Below are positions 35,871 through 51,800 of a stretch of 64,000 nt of DNA, piece after piece (position 1 is the stretch's first letter; the number at the start of each line of letters is the position of its first letter). The DNA comes from Nemania diffusa (taxonomy: Eukaryota > Ascomycota > Sordariomycetes > Xylariales > Xylariaceae), in the NCBI GenBank assembly GCA_038501195.1, contig JBBPUQ010000009.1:3934862-3998861 (forward strand), in the 5' to 3' direction. A program made the position numbers and the translations under genes. A model generated the notes under the pieces. The model searched no databases and was not told the origin of the DNA. It saw nothing but the letters and a program-made list of their open reading frames with translations.

Positions 35871-38033
35871 ATTTTATAAATATAATAATATTAGCGTTTT
35901 ATTTTTTTTTAACATTTTTTATATTAATAAATATATTTAATTATTAATTTTTTATTATAACTATTTATATTTTTTATTTAGTTAATTTATTATATTAAAC
36001 AAATTTTTATATATTTTATTTATTAATAATAAATTAAAAAAAAAAGTTATATATTATATTAAAATAATACTTTTTTTTTTTATTTAATAGTAAATAATAT
36101 TTTATATATAGCTTTAGCTTTTAAAAAACAAAATATTTACTAGTTATAAATATTTTATTTTTTAGTTTTTTTTTTTTTCTACTTTTTTTTTTGTTTATAA
36201 TATATTAACTTTTATTTATAAAATATATAGCTTATATTTTTAATATAGCTAGTTTGTTTGTTTATAATATTTATTTCAATATTTATTAAAAAAATATTAA
36301 TATATATATATTAAATTTTAATTAATTTTATATTACTATTAAAATTATTATTATAAATATTATTTATTTTAGTTAATTTTTATTATAAAAAAAAACATTA
36401 TATTGCTATAGCATTTTTTTTAGTTTTTTAAATTTTTTAAATTTATTATTTTATATTATATTTAACTTTAATAGCAAAACTTTAAATTTTAAAATTTATT
36501 AAGATTTTTTTATTACTACTAATACTTTAAATAATTTTAATTGTAATTATATAATTTAATTATACTATAAAAATATATTATAAAACTATAATACTTTTTT
36601 TATTTATTTAAAGTTTATTATTAAAATAAAAAACATTTTAAATATAATAATAAACTTATATTTCTAGTTTATATAAAATATTTTTTTAAGCAATTATTAC
36701 TATTATATAGTTATTAATATTAGTTTTATATTAAATTACTTTTTATATATTAATATAGTATTAAATAGTAAATTTATTAAATAAAAAAACTTTAATTAAA
36801 TATTAAATATTAATTTACTATTATTTATAATATATATTAATTATAAAAAGTTTAATATTTTTAATATAAAGTTATATAATTAACAAATGTTTAAATAATT
36901 AACAAACTAGCTAAACTTTGTTAAATTGCTGCTATTTTTTTTAACAGTTCAAGTTTAAGCTAACAATAAAATTACATTTAGTTAAACATTTAAAAAATAG
37001 TTAATAAACTAAAACTAAAACAAATATAATAAAAATTAATATAAAGCTTAAAATAAAACATTTTTAAAATAAAAAAACTTTAAATATAAAAATAGCAATT
37101 ACTACAAAAAAATTAAAAATTAAATTATTAATTTAAATAAAAATTTAATAAATAATAAACTATAGTTAAAAGTTTAAATATATAATATAAACAATTTAAT
37201 AAATAATAAAAAAAATATTAAAAAAAATATTAAAAAAAATCTTGTATTATTAAAAAACTATAGCTAAGTTATTAAATTAAATATAAATTTAATAAATATT
37301 AACAAATATTTTATAATATTAATAAAAAATAATTAAATTATTAAATAAAATATAAATTTAATAAATATTAATGAAAATTTTATAATATTAACAAAAAATA
37401 GTTAAATTATTAAATTAAATATAAAACTTATAAATATAAATAAAAATTTTATTATATTAGTAATATATAATTAAATTATTAAATTAAATATATAATTAAT
37501 AAAAATAAATAAAAATTTTATATTGTTAATAATATATAATTAAACTATTAAAAATAATATATAATAAATAAAAATAAATAAATATATTATAAATTATATA
37601 ATATTAACAAGCTTTTTAAAAAAAAGCTTTTAAATAAAACAAATATTTTCAATTAATATTTTAATTATTTTATTAAAAGTTTAAAAATAAATATTTTTAA
37701 TTAATGTTTTATTTGTTTTAATAAAAGCTTTAGTTTTTAAAAAAAGTAATAAAAAAAAACACTTTTTTAAAAATAATACTTTTAAAATAGTTTTTATAAA
37801 AATATTAAACAAAAAAAAAAAAAAATATAGTTTGTAAAATTAATTAAATTTTAATTTTTATAACTAAATTAAATAATAATAAAAATTAAAACAATTAAAT
37901 ATTATAAATTTAAATATTTATTTAAAGATTAACTTAAAAAATAAAATATATAAAATTAATTATATATTTTATTTTATAAAAACTTATATAATTAAATAAA
38001 ATAAAAAAATTAATTATTTAAAACTAATTTAAA
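35871..38033. repeat. AT-rich DNA between copies A and B
   Basis: Holds the unmatched right part of copy A. At about 37265-37560 there is a four- to five-unit tandem repeat of roughly 64 bp (ATTAAATTAAATATAAATTT-type). A small hairpin lies at about 37612-37632 (AAGCTTTTT/AAAAAGCTT), with an imperfect inverted repeat around 37621-37730. No gene is seen. Confidence 0.5.
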
Positions 38034-38124
38034 TTATAATAAATTATAAGTTAAAATTAACTTTAAATATTTATTTAACTTAATTAAAATTTTGTTTTAT
38101 TTTTTTTATATTTATTATATATAT

Positions 38125-38575
38125 TTAATTAAAACATTAAATATTATATTATACTTTTTATATTTTTTTACTTTTTTATTATATATTTAATAAAAATATT
38201 AAATATTATATCGCATTTTTTGCTTTTTTTTACTTTTTAATTATATATTTAATAAAAACATTAGATTTAATATTATATTTGTTATATTTTTTTATTTTTT
38301 TATTATATATTTAATAAAAATATTAAATATTATATTATATTTTTTGTTTTTTTTTATTTTTTTACTATATATTTAATAAAAATATTAAATATTATATTAT
38401 ATTTTTTATTTTTTTTTATTTTTTAACTATATATTTAATAAAAATATTAAATTTAATGTTATATTTTTTATATTTTTTTATTTTTTTATTATATATTTAA
38501 TAAAAATATTAAATATTATATTATATTTTTTATTTTTTTTTATTTTTTTATTATTTATTTAATTAAATATTAAAT
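38125..38575. repeat. 62-bp minisatellite, 7 units (copy B)
   Basis: Same unit as at 24939-25190. The third unit carries a variant (AAAACATTAGATTTAATATT) related to the second unit type seen in copy C. Confidence 0.75.
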
Positions 38576-41500
38576 AATATATTTAATATATAAACTAGTT
38601 ATTATTTAATAATATAATTATATATTTATAATAATAAATTAATATATTATTAAATAATAAATAGTTATAAATTTATTTATTTATATATATTAAATTTATT
38701 ATATATATATAAATTTTTAATTATAATAGCTTTTATATTTAATTAAATAAATTATTAAATTTTTTTAAAATATATTATAAATTTATAATATTAATAGTTA
38801 ATATTTAATTAATTATTAATAATTATTATTTGTTATTATTTTTTATTTTTTTATATTTAATTATATATATTAAAAATAAAATATTTAATATATAGTTATT
38901 TTATTATTTAAATAGTTTATTAAAAAATAAAATATTTAATATATAGTTATTTTAATATTTAAATATTTTTAGTTTTAATTAAAAAATTAAAAAATAAAAT
39001 ATTTTATATTTATTTATTTTTTTATTTTATTTTATTTTATTTTTTTATTTTTTATAACTTTTTTTTTTAAAAATGTTTATTTTTTTTTTTTTTATATTTT
39101 TTTTTATTAAAAGTGCTTATTTATTTTTTTAAATATTTTATTTTTTAAGTTTTTTTTTATTATATATTTTATATTTTGTTATATATATATATTAATATAT
39201 TTATAAAATAACTAAATTATTATTAATTTTTTATAAAAAAAAAAACTTTTTTTATAATAAAAATATATAAAAATTTTTTATTATTTATTTAAATAATTTT
39301 TAATTAATTTAATATTTTTTTTATAATAAAACTAAAATTTTATTAATTAAAATATTATTAATTATAAAAATAATATAAATATAAATTATTTATAACTATA
39401 ATAAAATATAAAATATATAAATATATAATATTAAAATTTATAATATAATTTATTATAAATTATAAAATAAATTTTTTATTTATTAATTTTATTTTATAAA
39501 TATAAATATATTTTATTTTTTTATTAATATATATAATATATAATTTTTTTTATATATTTTATTTATATAAAATTAAAAAATAAAATATTTAATTTTTTAT
39601 ATATTTTATTTTTTAATTGCTATTATTTTTTATTTTTAACTTTTTTATAATATTAGCTATATTAAAACTATATTATAACTATTATAATATTTATATAAAT
39701 ATAAAAATATTTAAAATTATTATACTTTTAAATTTTATAAACAATAAATTATAGTTATTAATAAATACTAATAAAACTTATAATATAATAGCTTAATAAA
39801 TAATAAACAATATATTTAGTTTTTTTAATATAAATATTAAATTAATTAATAAAAATTATTTATTATTTATTATTAACTATATAATAGTAATAGCAGCAAA
39901 AAACTTACTTTTTATATTTTTTAATTATTTTTATATTTATAATAGTAATAGCTATTTTATAATTTTTAGCTTTATTATAAAAAATTAATATTAAATATTA
40001 GCTATAATAGTTTATTATTAATTTTGCTAATATAAATTAAATAGTAATTTTTATTATAAACAATAATATATAAATAAAAATATTATTACTTTTTTTATTA
40101 TTATTAACAAAGTTATATATATTATTTTTAAAATAAATACTAATAAATTTACTATTAATAATATAGTTAAAAATATATTAACTAGTTTTAAATTTATAGC
40201 TAAAGCAAATATAGTTACTAAATTGCAATATATAAAACAAAAAAACTACAAAAAATATTATATAATAAATTATTTAAAAAAATTAATAAATAATATTTTT
40301 ATTAATTTTTACTAATTTTAAAATTTTTAAAAAAAATAAAAAATTTTATTTTAATTATTTGTTATTTAAAAATAAATACTATTATTATTTATAAATAAAA
40401 GTTTATAAAAATTATTATATTTAAATATTATAAACTATAAATATATTTATAATTAAACAAAAGCTTTAATTAGCTAAAATATTATTAGTAATTTTAAATT
40501 ATTAATATAAAATAAAAAAAATGTTAAAATTAAAGCGATTATTTTTACTAACAATAAAAATAAACTAAAAAATTTAATTAAACAAAATATAACTTAATAA
40601 ATTTTTAAAGTTATAAAAAATAAATTTAAAAATAAAACTAGTAATAATAATATTATTTTAGTTATAAAAATAATTAAAAAAATAAAAACTTAAAAATAAA
40701 AATATATTGTTATTAATTAATTAATAACTAGTAGTTTTATAAAAAAATCGTTTTTAGTTTAAAATATTATTTATTATTTTAAAATTAATTAAAAAAATAT
40801 AAAAATAGTTTTAAATAATAAAACTATTTATTAATTTTATTAATTTGTTAATAAATATAATTTTATTTTATTTAAAAAATAAAATATTTAATTATTTAAA
40901 TATATTTTATTTTTTAATTTTATAGTTTATTATTAACTTTTTTTTTTTAATAAATATAATAAAGTTTTTAAATAAAATATTAATATTTTTATATTTTGTT
41001 TTTTTTATAAATAAATATAAAACTAATAAAATTATTATTTATAATAAAATAATAGTTTAATATATTTTGAAAATAAAAATTAAATAAATAAAAAATTTAT
41101 TAAAATATTATTTTTATTTAGTTTTTATTATATTTTTTATAATAGTTTAAACTTTTTAATATTTATAAAAATTTTTTAAAAATATATTTAAGATTTTTTT
41201 TATATATAAAAAAAATAAAACTAAATATAATTATATAAAAAAAAGTTAAATTTTAAGCTAGCAAAATTTAAAAAAAATAATAATAATTATTAATAAAAAA
41301 AATTATAAAATAAACAATTTTTTTTAAAAATAAAATATTTTATTTATATTTATAAATATTTTATTTTTAATATTTTTATTAAGTTTATTTATATTAACTA
41401 TTTTTAAACTAATTAAATAGTTATTATAATATTTATATAAACTTTTTTTAATTACTATATTATAAAAATTTTATAATTTATTAAAAATTTTATTTAATTA

Positions 41501-44500
41501 AAACAAAAAAAATTTAGTTTATTTAATAATAATAATTTTATTAAATTTAAGTTTAAAACAAACTTAATAAAATAAATTTTAATAAAAAAAAGTTTTAAAA
41601 AATAAATAAAGTTAAAAAAAAAAAATAAAATCAATATTATTTTAATTTTAAAATAATATTGTTTTAATTTATTAATTATTAATAAAGCTTATATAACTAA
41701 AAACTTTTAAAATATTATATATTAAATAGTTAGTTTTATTTAATATAATATTATTTTGTTTTATTTAATAATACTATTAATAAATTATTTTTATAATATA
41801 TTAAAATATTTTTATTTAAAATTTTTAAAACTATTAAAAATTTTATATTTACTATTTTGTTATAATAAATTAAAACTATATAAAAATATATTAAATTTTT
41901 ATAATTTGTTTAGTTATATTTTATATATTAATATAAATAGTATTAAATGTTTATTTATATAACTTTTTTATAAACTTTTTTTTAAAAAATTAAAAAATTT
42001 TAATATTTTATTATTTAAATTTAAACTTGCTTTAATTTATTTCGAAAATAACTATTACTAATAAATATTTTTGTTTATATTTTTTTAAATAACTATAAAA
42101 TAATATAATTAAAGTTTTAATTTTTGCTATATTATAATAAAAATTATTTATTAATAAATCTTTTTATATTAAAATATAAATATAAAAATTGTAAATTTTA
42201 ATAAAAACTAAATTTTTTTTAATAATAATATTTTTAGCGCAAAATTTACTATAATATAAATTATTTTAAATATTATTAAATAAAATATATATAATTTTTA
42301 GTTTAAATATTATTAAAAAAATTTATATATAATATTTAAAAATTTTATAAATAAAAAATTTATAAAAAAAAAAAAATTAAACTATATTTAAAATAAAAAA
42401 ATTTTTATTATATTTAACTTTAAAGTTTAAAGAAAGTTTAATATTTTAGTTTTAAATTTAAATAATAAAAAAATATTATATTTTAAAAATAACTAAGCTT
42501 TATATTTAAAAAAAAAAAAAAAAAAAAAAAAATATAAAGCTTTTTTATAAAATAGTAATTATAACAAAAATAATAATAGCTAAAATAATAAAAACAGTAA
42601 AAATAGCAAAAATAGCAAAAATAGTAAAAATAACAAAAATAATATATTTAATAAAAATAGCAATTTTAATAAAAAAAAACAATTAATACTATTTTTTATT
42701 ATAATAAATATTTAAAAAATTTATAAATTAATTATAAATATTAATAATAATAATATTAAATATATTTTTAAAAAAACAAAAGAAAATTATTATATTATTT
42801 TTTTTATTAATTATATTAGTTAATTTTAATATATAATTAAATAAAACTTATTTATAACTTATTTTATTATTTAAATTTTTAACTATATATATAAGTTTAA
42901 AAATAAAAAAAGTTTGTTATTTTAAATAATTGTTATAATAAATTTGCTATAGTTATAATAGTAAATTATTTTTTGTTATATTTTATTTTGCTATAATATA
43001 TTAAAAAAAAAAATTAAAAATAAAATATTTAATATATTTAAATATTTTATTTTTTTATTAAAAAAATAAATATATTATAACTATATAACTAAAAAATAAA
43101 ATATTTAATATATTTAAATATTTTGTTTTTAAATTAAATAAACAAATATATTATAGCTGCAAAATTAAAAAACAAAATATATTATTTAATTATATATTTT
43201 ATTTTTTAATAAAAATTTTATTTAATTTTAATATTTATTATATAAGCTATTTTATTTATTTAATAATATTAATTATTTAATAATAAAAAATTATATATTT
43301 TGTTTAATTTATTTAATTTAAATATTTTTATAATTATATTTTATTATATAATTAAAAAATAAACTAATATTATATTTATATTTAATAATTTTATATTAAT
43401 TATAAATATTTTAATTTATAATATATATATTATAAAAATAAATATTAATTTATATTTTTATTATTATTGCAGCTTTATTTTTTTAATTTTATAAAATATA
43501 AATAATTTAAACTAAATTTTAAATAAATTTATTAAAATTAAATAAAAACATTTTATAAATTAAATAATTATTATTATATTTAAAACTATATTTAAATAAT
43601 ATAAAATAATTATATAGTAAAAGTTTTTTTATTAATTTATTATAAAAAATAAAATTAATAAAAAAATTTATAAAAAAGTAAATATTTTAATTATATATAA
43701 AATTATTTGTTATTTTTATAACTAGTTTATTATTTACTATATTTTAAAAATTTTTATTTTTTTAATTTTTATTAACAAAAAATATATAATTAAAATTATT
43801 AATATATTGTTTTTTATAATTTATTTTATATTTAATAACTTAATAAATTATTATTATTTAAATAATTATAATAAATTTAATTTTATTATAAATATTATAT
43901 AATTTATTATTAATTTTAATAATTTTAATTTTATATTATTTATTATAATTTTAAAATTAGCTTTTTTAATAAATTGTTTTAAATAAAACTTAAATAATTA
44001 TAAATTTAAAAAAATATTATAAAAAGTTTTTATTATTATTTAAAAAACAAAAACTAAATTTAAAAAAAAATATAAACTTTAAAAAAAAAAAAATCGAAAA
44101 AGTAAAATTAATATAAAAAAAAATAAATACTAAAATTAAAAAAGCTTAGAAAAAAAATTAAAATAAAAATAAAAAAAGCTAAAAAAAAAGCTAAAGCAAA
44201 AATAGAAAAAAAAGTTATTAAAAAAGCTGAAAAAAAAACTAAATAAATAACTACAGCTAAAAAAAAAAAAAAAAAAAAAAAAGCTTAAATAATTTGTTTT
44301 ATTTATAAATAAAAGTTTAATAAAAATTAAACAAAAAATAATATTATTTTAATTAAAATAATTTTTAATTTTTAATAAAAAATAAATTTAAATAATTATA
44401 TAATATATTATTATATTTTTAATATAATTAAGTTTTAATTATATATATTAAAAAATATATAAATATATTTAAAATATATAATATATTAATTATTAATAAT

Positions 44501-44629
44501 ATTTAAATAAAAAAAAACAATTTTATAAAATATATAATAATTTAATTTTTTATAATAACTTTTATTTATTTAATAAAATATTTATAAATTTATAAAAATT
44601 TAATTAATATATAAAAGCTAAATTTTAAT

Positions 44630-45150
44630 ATAAAAATTTATTTAAATTTAATTATATAATTATATTTTTTTAAAAAATAAAAAAAAAACAAGTTTTAATA
44701 TATAATTAATTAAAACAGTTTAAAATATAATTTTTAAATATTTTACTATTACTATTTATTAAAAATTATATTTTTTTATTAAAAACTTATTTTTTTTATT
44801 ATAAAAATTTATTTAAATTTAACTATATAATTATATTTATTTAAAAAATAAAAAAAAAGCAAGTTTTAATATATAATTAATTAAAATAGTTTAAAATATA
44901 ATTTTTAAATATTTTATTATTATTATTTATTAAAAATTTATATTTTTTTATTAAAAATTTATTTTTTTTGTTATAAAAACTTATTTAAATTTAGTTATAT
45001 AATTATATTTTTTTAAAAAATAAAAAAAAAGCAAGTTTTAATATATAGTTAATTAAAATAATTTAAAATATAACTTTTAAATATTTTATTATTATTATTT
45101 GTTAAAAATTTATATTTTTTTATTAAAAACTTATTTTTTTTATTATAAAA
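44630..45150. repeat. 175-bp tandem array, 3 units (copy B)
   Basis: Anchors near 44633, 44806 and 44980; same unit as 31245-32105, with two fewer copies. Confidence 0.75.
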
Positions 45151-46974
45151 AAATATTTTAATAAATTATATTATATTTTTTAATATTAACAACAAAAATT
45201 AAACTAATATATTAAACTTTTATTTAATTTTAATAACTTTTTTAATTTTAAATATTTTAATATATATTATATATTTATTAAAATAAAAAAATAATATAAT
45301 ATTAATAAATTATTATATTTTATATAATATATTTTTTAAAAATAAACTTTTTATTATAATATTTTTTTTAAAACTTTTTTTAAATTAATTATTTAAAATA
45401 TTTTAAATATTTTAAATATTATATATAACTATATTATAAAAAAATATATATTTACTAAATATTATAGTTTTTTTGTTTAGTTAATATTTATTTTATTAAT
45501 TTTTTAAGTTAATTATTTTAATATTTATTTTAATTTTTTTTTTAATTTTTTTTTAAATTAATATATTTAAAATATTTTTTATTAAAAAAACAATTTTAAC
45601 TTTATTTTTAAATAAATATTTAATTTTAAATTTATATAAAATAAAATTATTAAAATTAATATATAAATAAAACTTATATTTGTTTTATTTCTTTTTTATT
45701 TTATTTTTATTAGTTTATTATTTATAATATTATATAATATTTTATTATTAAAATTATAATTTTAAATTTTATTTTATATTTATATTATTTATATTAATTT
45801 ATATTTATTATTAGTTTTTTTTGTACTAATGTTTTTATATAGTTTTAAAATAACAAATATTATTATTTAAAAATTTATTTACTTTTTTAATATATTTATT
45901 ATTATAATAATTTAATATTTTAAATTATATAATATATTATAAATTAATTAAATTTAAAATAGATTTTTTTTTAAGTTATATTTTATATATAAATATTTAG
46001 TTTAATTATAAATATTAATTTTTTAATTATATATTATATTATAATAAATAATAAATATAGCTTTTAAAAAGTTATTAAATTTATTATTTAAAAATAAAAC
46101 AATAAATTATAAAATAAACAATATTTAAAACTACTAAGTTTTTATAACTAATAATAATTTTTTAAATATAACTTTGTTTATATTAATTTTTAATATAATA
46201 TTTTTAATAAATATTAAAATAATTAAAATTAATAAAATTAGCAAAATAAAAAAAAAACAATTAAAAAAAAAAATAAATAAAATTATTGCTATATTTACAT
46301 TTTTATTTAAAACATTAAATAAAAAAAATAAAAATAATAATAAAATAATATTTAAAATAAATATATTTTTTATAAAACTAAAAATTTTATTAAAACATTT
46401 TAATAAAAATATTTTAATTTTTAATTTAAATGTTAATTTTATAAATATTAATATTTTAATAAAATATTTTAATTTAATATTAAATTTAAAATTAACTGTT
46501 AATATATAAAATATAATTATTATAAATAATATATTAATAGTTTTATTTTTTTATAATTTTAGCTAATTTATTAATATATTTAAATTTAAAATTAAAATAA
46601 TATAAAAAAAAAAATATATATATTTTTTATATAAAAAAATATTTTTATAATAGATTTTATTATATTTTTAAATAAAGTATTTCTTAAATAAAAAAAAAAT
46701 ATTATAAAAAAGTTTTTAATTAAAAAAACTAAAATAAAAAATATAAATAAAGTTATAATAAATTTATTAATAATAGCTAATAATATTAATATTTTAATAA
46801 AGTTATATTAAAATATAATATTTTAAAAATTATAACTAATTTTTAAAATATTAAATTAATATAAATTATATTTTAAATATATTATAATTTATATTTTTTT
46901 TTATATATATAAATATATTTTTTATTTTTTATTTAAAAAATAAAATATATATATTATTTTTTTAGTTTTTTTTA

Positions 46975-47150
46975 TAACTTTTTTTTTTATTTTTTTATTA
47001 CTTTTTTATAACTATTTTTTTTATTTTTTTTATAACTTTTTTATAACTATTTCTTTTATTTTTTTTATAATTTTTATATAACTATTTTTTTTATTTTTTT
47101 TATAACTTTTATATAACTATTTTTTTTATTTTTTTTATAACTTTTTTTTA
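46975..47150. repeat. about 42-bp T-rich tandem array (copy B)
   Basis: Counterpart of 33930-34110, with the same TTTTATAACTTTTATATAACTA core. Confidence 0.65.
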
Positions 47151-48882
47151 AAAGTTATATTTTTTACTATTTATTTTAGTTTTTTTATTTTAATACTTTT
47201 TTTTTAAATATTTTGTTTTTAAGTTTTATTTTTTTGTTTTAATTATATAAATTTTTTATATATTTATTTATATATTATTTGTTATAAATAAAAAAATTTT
47301 TAAAAAAAAATATAATAAAAAATATTAAAATTTTATTGTTTAAAAAATATAATATTATTTAAATAAACAAAATAATTATAACAAATAAAATTTTTATAAT
47401 ATTATTAAAAAAAAAAGTTTTAATATTTTTAATTAGTTTTATAAACTTAAAAAAATAATTATTTATAAAGTATTATTAAATTATATTAATAAAAATAATA
47501 ATAATAAAATAAGTTTTATAAAAAAAATTGTTTATATTTTTAGCGTTTTTTATTTTTTAATTAATTAAAAAAGCAATTTAAATATTAAAATAATATATAT
47601 ATATTTTGTTATTATAAAATATTATAAATGTTATTTTTATATAAATAATAAATAATTTAAACTAAAAAATAAATATAATATTTTTAAAAAATAAAATATT
47701 TAAATTAATAAATATTTTATTTTTTAAAGTTTTATTTATAATTAAATATTTTATTAATAAATTAATAACTGTTAATTTTTTAAAGTTAATATATAAATTT
47801 TTTTATAATAAAGCTTTAGTAAAATTTATTAAAATTAAAAAATAGCTTATTTATATTTTTTAAATTAAAATAGTTTTTATAATTATTATATTTTTTATAA
47901 ATGTTAAAAATAATATATTTGTTTAAAAATTAAAAGTAAATACTATTTTTATTAATATTAAAAATTTAATTTTTTAATATATAATAATATTAATTATAAC
48001 ATTTTATATATTTATAAAAATAAACTTTTAATAATTTAATAAAACAGTTTATAAAATATTATTTTATAATTTCGTTTTTATTTTTAAATATTTAATATTT
48101 ATTTATTTTTAAACTATTAATATAAAATATATTTTTTTTAAAATAAATTTTTTATTTTAAAAAACTATTAATATAAAACTAAAATATAAATTAATTTTAT
48201 TAAATATAAAAATATATTAAAAAATTTAAAATATATAAAACTTAATTTTGTTATAAATATAAATAGTTATAAATATATTTAAATTTTTCGATATAACTAT
48301 TAAAAATTATAAATTAATATATAAAAAGTATAAAAAAAACTTTAATTTTTATAAAAAGTTTATAAAAACAATAAATTTTATATTATATATTTTAAATTTA
48401 ATTATAATATTATTATTAAATAATATTATTTAATAAATATTAAATTTAATAAATAAAAAAATTGTTAATTTTAAATTAATATTTATAAATTAAACTAATA
48501 TTAATTTAAAAAAAAATTTTAAACTAAAAATAAATAATATTGCTATAAATAAAACTTAAATATTAAATTTTATCAATATAATATATTATTTTAAAAAAAT
48601 ATAAACTATATTTTTTATTATATATTATTTAAATTTTAAATTTAATAAAGCTAATTTATATAAATATTTATAATAATTAAATAATATTTTATAAAAATAT
48701 TTTAATATAGCAACTAGTATAAACAATAAAATATTGTTTTTTTATAACTATATTATAATATAAATTATATTTGTTATAAATATAAATATTAAACTGTTTA
48801 AACTATTAAAGCTATAAAAATTTAATAATAAAATTATTAAATTTAAAAGTTTATTTATTAAAGCTATAATAATTAAAAAACT

Positions 48883-51800
48883 AGCAAGTATTTTTATGTT
48901 TTTATTTTTATGTTCTTGGATTTAATTTTTACATTTTTACTTTTATATTTTTAAACTTGTTTTATACTTTATTTTACAAGCTTGAATTAATTATACTATT
49001 TCTGCTTTTGTTTTTTTAAACTTACGTTAGTTTTTTTATTAACTGTTTTATTTATTGTAGCTAAAACTTTTTGTTAAACTTTTGTTTTTAAACTTATTTA
49101 AAATTATTTTTTAGCTAATACTGCTATTTTGAACTTTTAGTTGCTATATTAAGCAGTTTTTTCTAAACTTAGTTTAAATCGTTTTAAACTAAATTTTTTA
49201 TTTTTATAAGTACTAAGTTTTTTTTTTAAATTTGTTTATAATTAAAATTTATATTAAAGTATTTTTTTAAAACTTGTATTATTTTAGCTTAGCTTTTTTT
49301 TATTACTTGTTACGCTATATTTTTTTTTTAAAACTTATTAATTAAATTTATTAACTTATAAAATATAAAAAAGTTTTTTTATAGTTGCATTAGTTATAAT
49401 TTATTATATAATAGCTAATATAATTAAGCTTATATTTTAATTTAATTGTAAAAGCTACAAAATATAAAATTTATATATTAAATATAATAAATAGTACGTT
49501 TTAGCTATTTTAATTAATATATTATATAGCTAGTAAACAAACTTATTTGCTAAAATCTTTTCAAAGTTATTTCAAATACTTCGAACACTGCGTTATTTAT
49601 ATTAAAAACAAGTATATACTAATTAATTATACAATATTTATTTAAAATATTAAAGCTTGCTTTTTGACTTTATTGAAAAAACTATAAAATATAAAATCTA
49701 TATATTATAAACATTTAACTGCAAGTTATAGCTATTTTAGTCGACATATTAAATAATTAGCTAGCTTGCTTATTAAAGTTTTTTTAAAATCTTTTAAAAC
49801 GTTTTAAATATTAAGCAATTGTATTTAAAGCAAATATATATTAATAAACTATATAATTTTTATTTAATTATTTATATAAATATAAAATAAATAAATTATA
49901 TTACAATTATATTAAAGCTATAAATTTATATTATTATTTTTTTATTTTAATTTTTAAAATTTAGTGTTTTATTAAATTATTACACTTAAATATATTATAT
50001 AATATTATATATATAATTTTTTAATATATTAACTTTTTGCTTAAACTTGTTTAAAATTAACTTAGTTTAAATTATATTTTAAAAGTTATTTATTATTTAA
50101 AATTTATATTAAGCTTTTTTTTTTAAACTTATTTTAATTTAATTTAATTTTTTTTTATTTTAGTTTATACTAAATTACTTTTTTAAAAATATTTAATGTA
50201 GTAATAAAATACAAATATATTAATTTAATAGTTATATTAAACAATGTTTAGTTATAAAATATTTTATACTAATTAATTATTTATATATATTATATATATA
50301 TAAACTTAAATTATATTTTAGCGATTATTTTACTGTTTTAATTAAATAAAATAACTTTTATAATATAAACAAGTTTTTTACGTTTATATAAAAAACAAAT
50401 ATATATTTGTTAATTATATAATATTTACAATTTTTAAACTTATATATTAACTTAATTACAAAAACTACAAAATATAAAATTTATATATTAAATATATTAA
50501 TAATTAATAGTTATATTTATTAAAGTTTTTTTGAAGTTGTTTTAAATGCCGAAAATATTAAACGTTGTTTTAAAAGCTTCGAAAATATTACAAATTTTGT
50601 TATTTAATATCAACATTTTAAAAAAAACCTTTAACAATTAATTGCAAAAATAAATATATGCTATATTTTATAACGCTTAAAAAACAACAGCAATATACTA
50701 AAAGCTAGCTGTTATATTACACAAAATTTATAAAGCTTACTGCTACAAACTTATATGTTTAAATAAAAAATAAGCTGCTATTGCTACAAATATAACTTTA
50801 ACTAATAATTTTAACAAAACTAAATTTAATATTAAGTTTATATATTATATTTTTTAAATTATATTTATTAAAAAAAGCAAAAATGTTAACAATAAAACTA
50901 TTTATTTTATTAACTTTTTTTTATACTATATTAATAATAAAAATAATAACTTATTAAATAAAACAAATATTAATATTAATATTATATTTAAAACTTTTAA
51001 TAATTGTTTTATTATTTAAGTTATAAAAGCTATTTTATTTTTATTTATTTTTAAAAATAAATTTATTTAATATAAATTAATTTAGTTAATTTTTTATATT
51101 ATTAATTTTTTAAATATTATTAATAATAAGTTATTTTAAAAGCTATATCAAAATTTGTTAAAAAAAATATATAACAAAAAAGCTGTAGTATAATTTTAAA
51201 CTGTTTTAAGCTTAAAAAAGCTAGCTAATAACTAAATAAAAAATATAAAAAACTTTAATAATAATAACAACAATGCTAAAACTAGCTTATTTAAAAAACT
51301 TTTAAAAATTTTATAAAATAATTTAAGTGCTAAAATTTAATACTTTTTTTTTATTAATTTATTTATTTTATTTAATATATTGTTTTACTTTTTTAAAAAA
51401 ACAAAAAACTAAAATGCTATAACTTGTTACGCTATTTATTTTTGTTTGTTATTTATACTTAGCGATTTTTGCTATTTATTTTTTTTTATAAAAAAAAAGC
51501 TTTTACAATAAAAGTTTAAAAATAAAAACAAAAATATATATAAAACTGTTAAAAAATTATTTTAAAATTGCTAAATTAAAAATTATATAAATATAAATTA
51601 AGCTAAAAAAAAACTAGCAGTTTTAATTTTAAATAACTTTTTTAAGTTTTTAAAATATATTAATGTTATAAACTTAAATATAAAAAATAGTATAGCTTTA
51701 AAAGCAATAAAAAAGTTTTAAAAAAAATATTTAAACTATAAAGCTGCTATAAAGTTTAATAATAAGTTTTAAAAAATATTAAATATTAAATTTGTTTTTA

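Larger units (their letters stand above)
38034..48882. repeat. long dispersed repeat, copy B
   Basis: Co-linear with copy A from TTATAATAAATTATAAG to AATTAAAAAACT at 48882, where homology stops abruptly and sequence of a milder composition begins. It is in the same orientation as A and C. The net length difference from A is explained mainly by the tandem arrays: three more 62-bp units and two fewer 175-bp units. No gene survives. The 46174-46509 frame (Ile/Asn/Lys/Phe only) has an interrupted counterpart in A and is not supported. Confidence 0.8.

Noticed and set aside
46174..46509. 111-codon frame in copy B
   Set aside because: Ile/Asn/Lys/Phe/Leu only; the matching stretch of copy A (about 33130-33464) lacks the same open frame, so there is no sign of selection.
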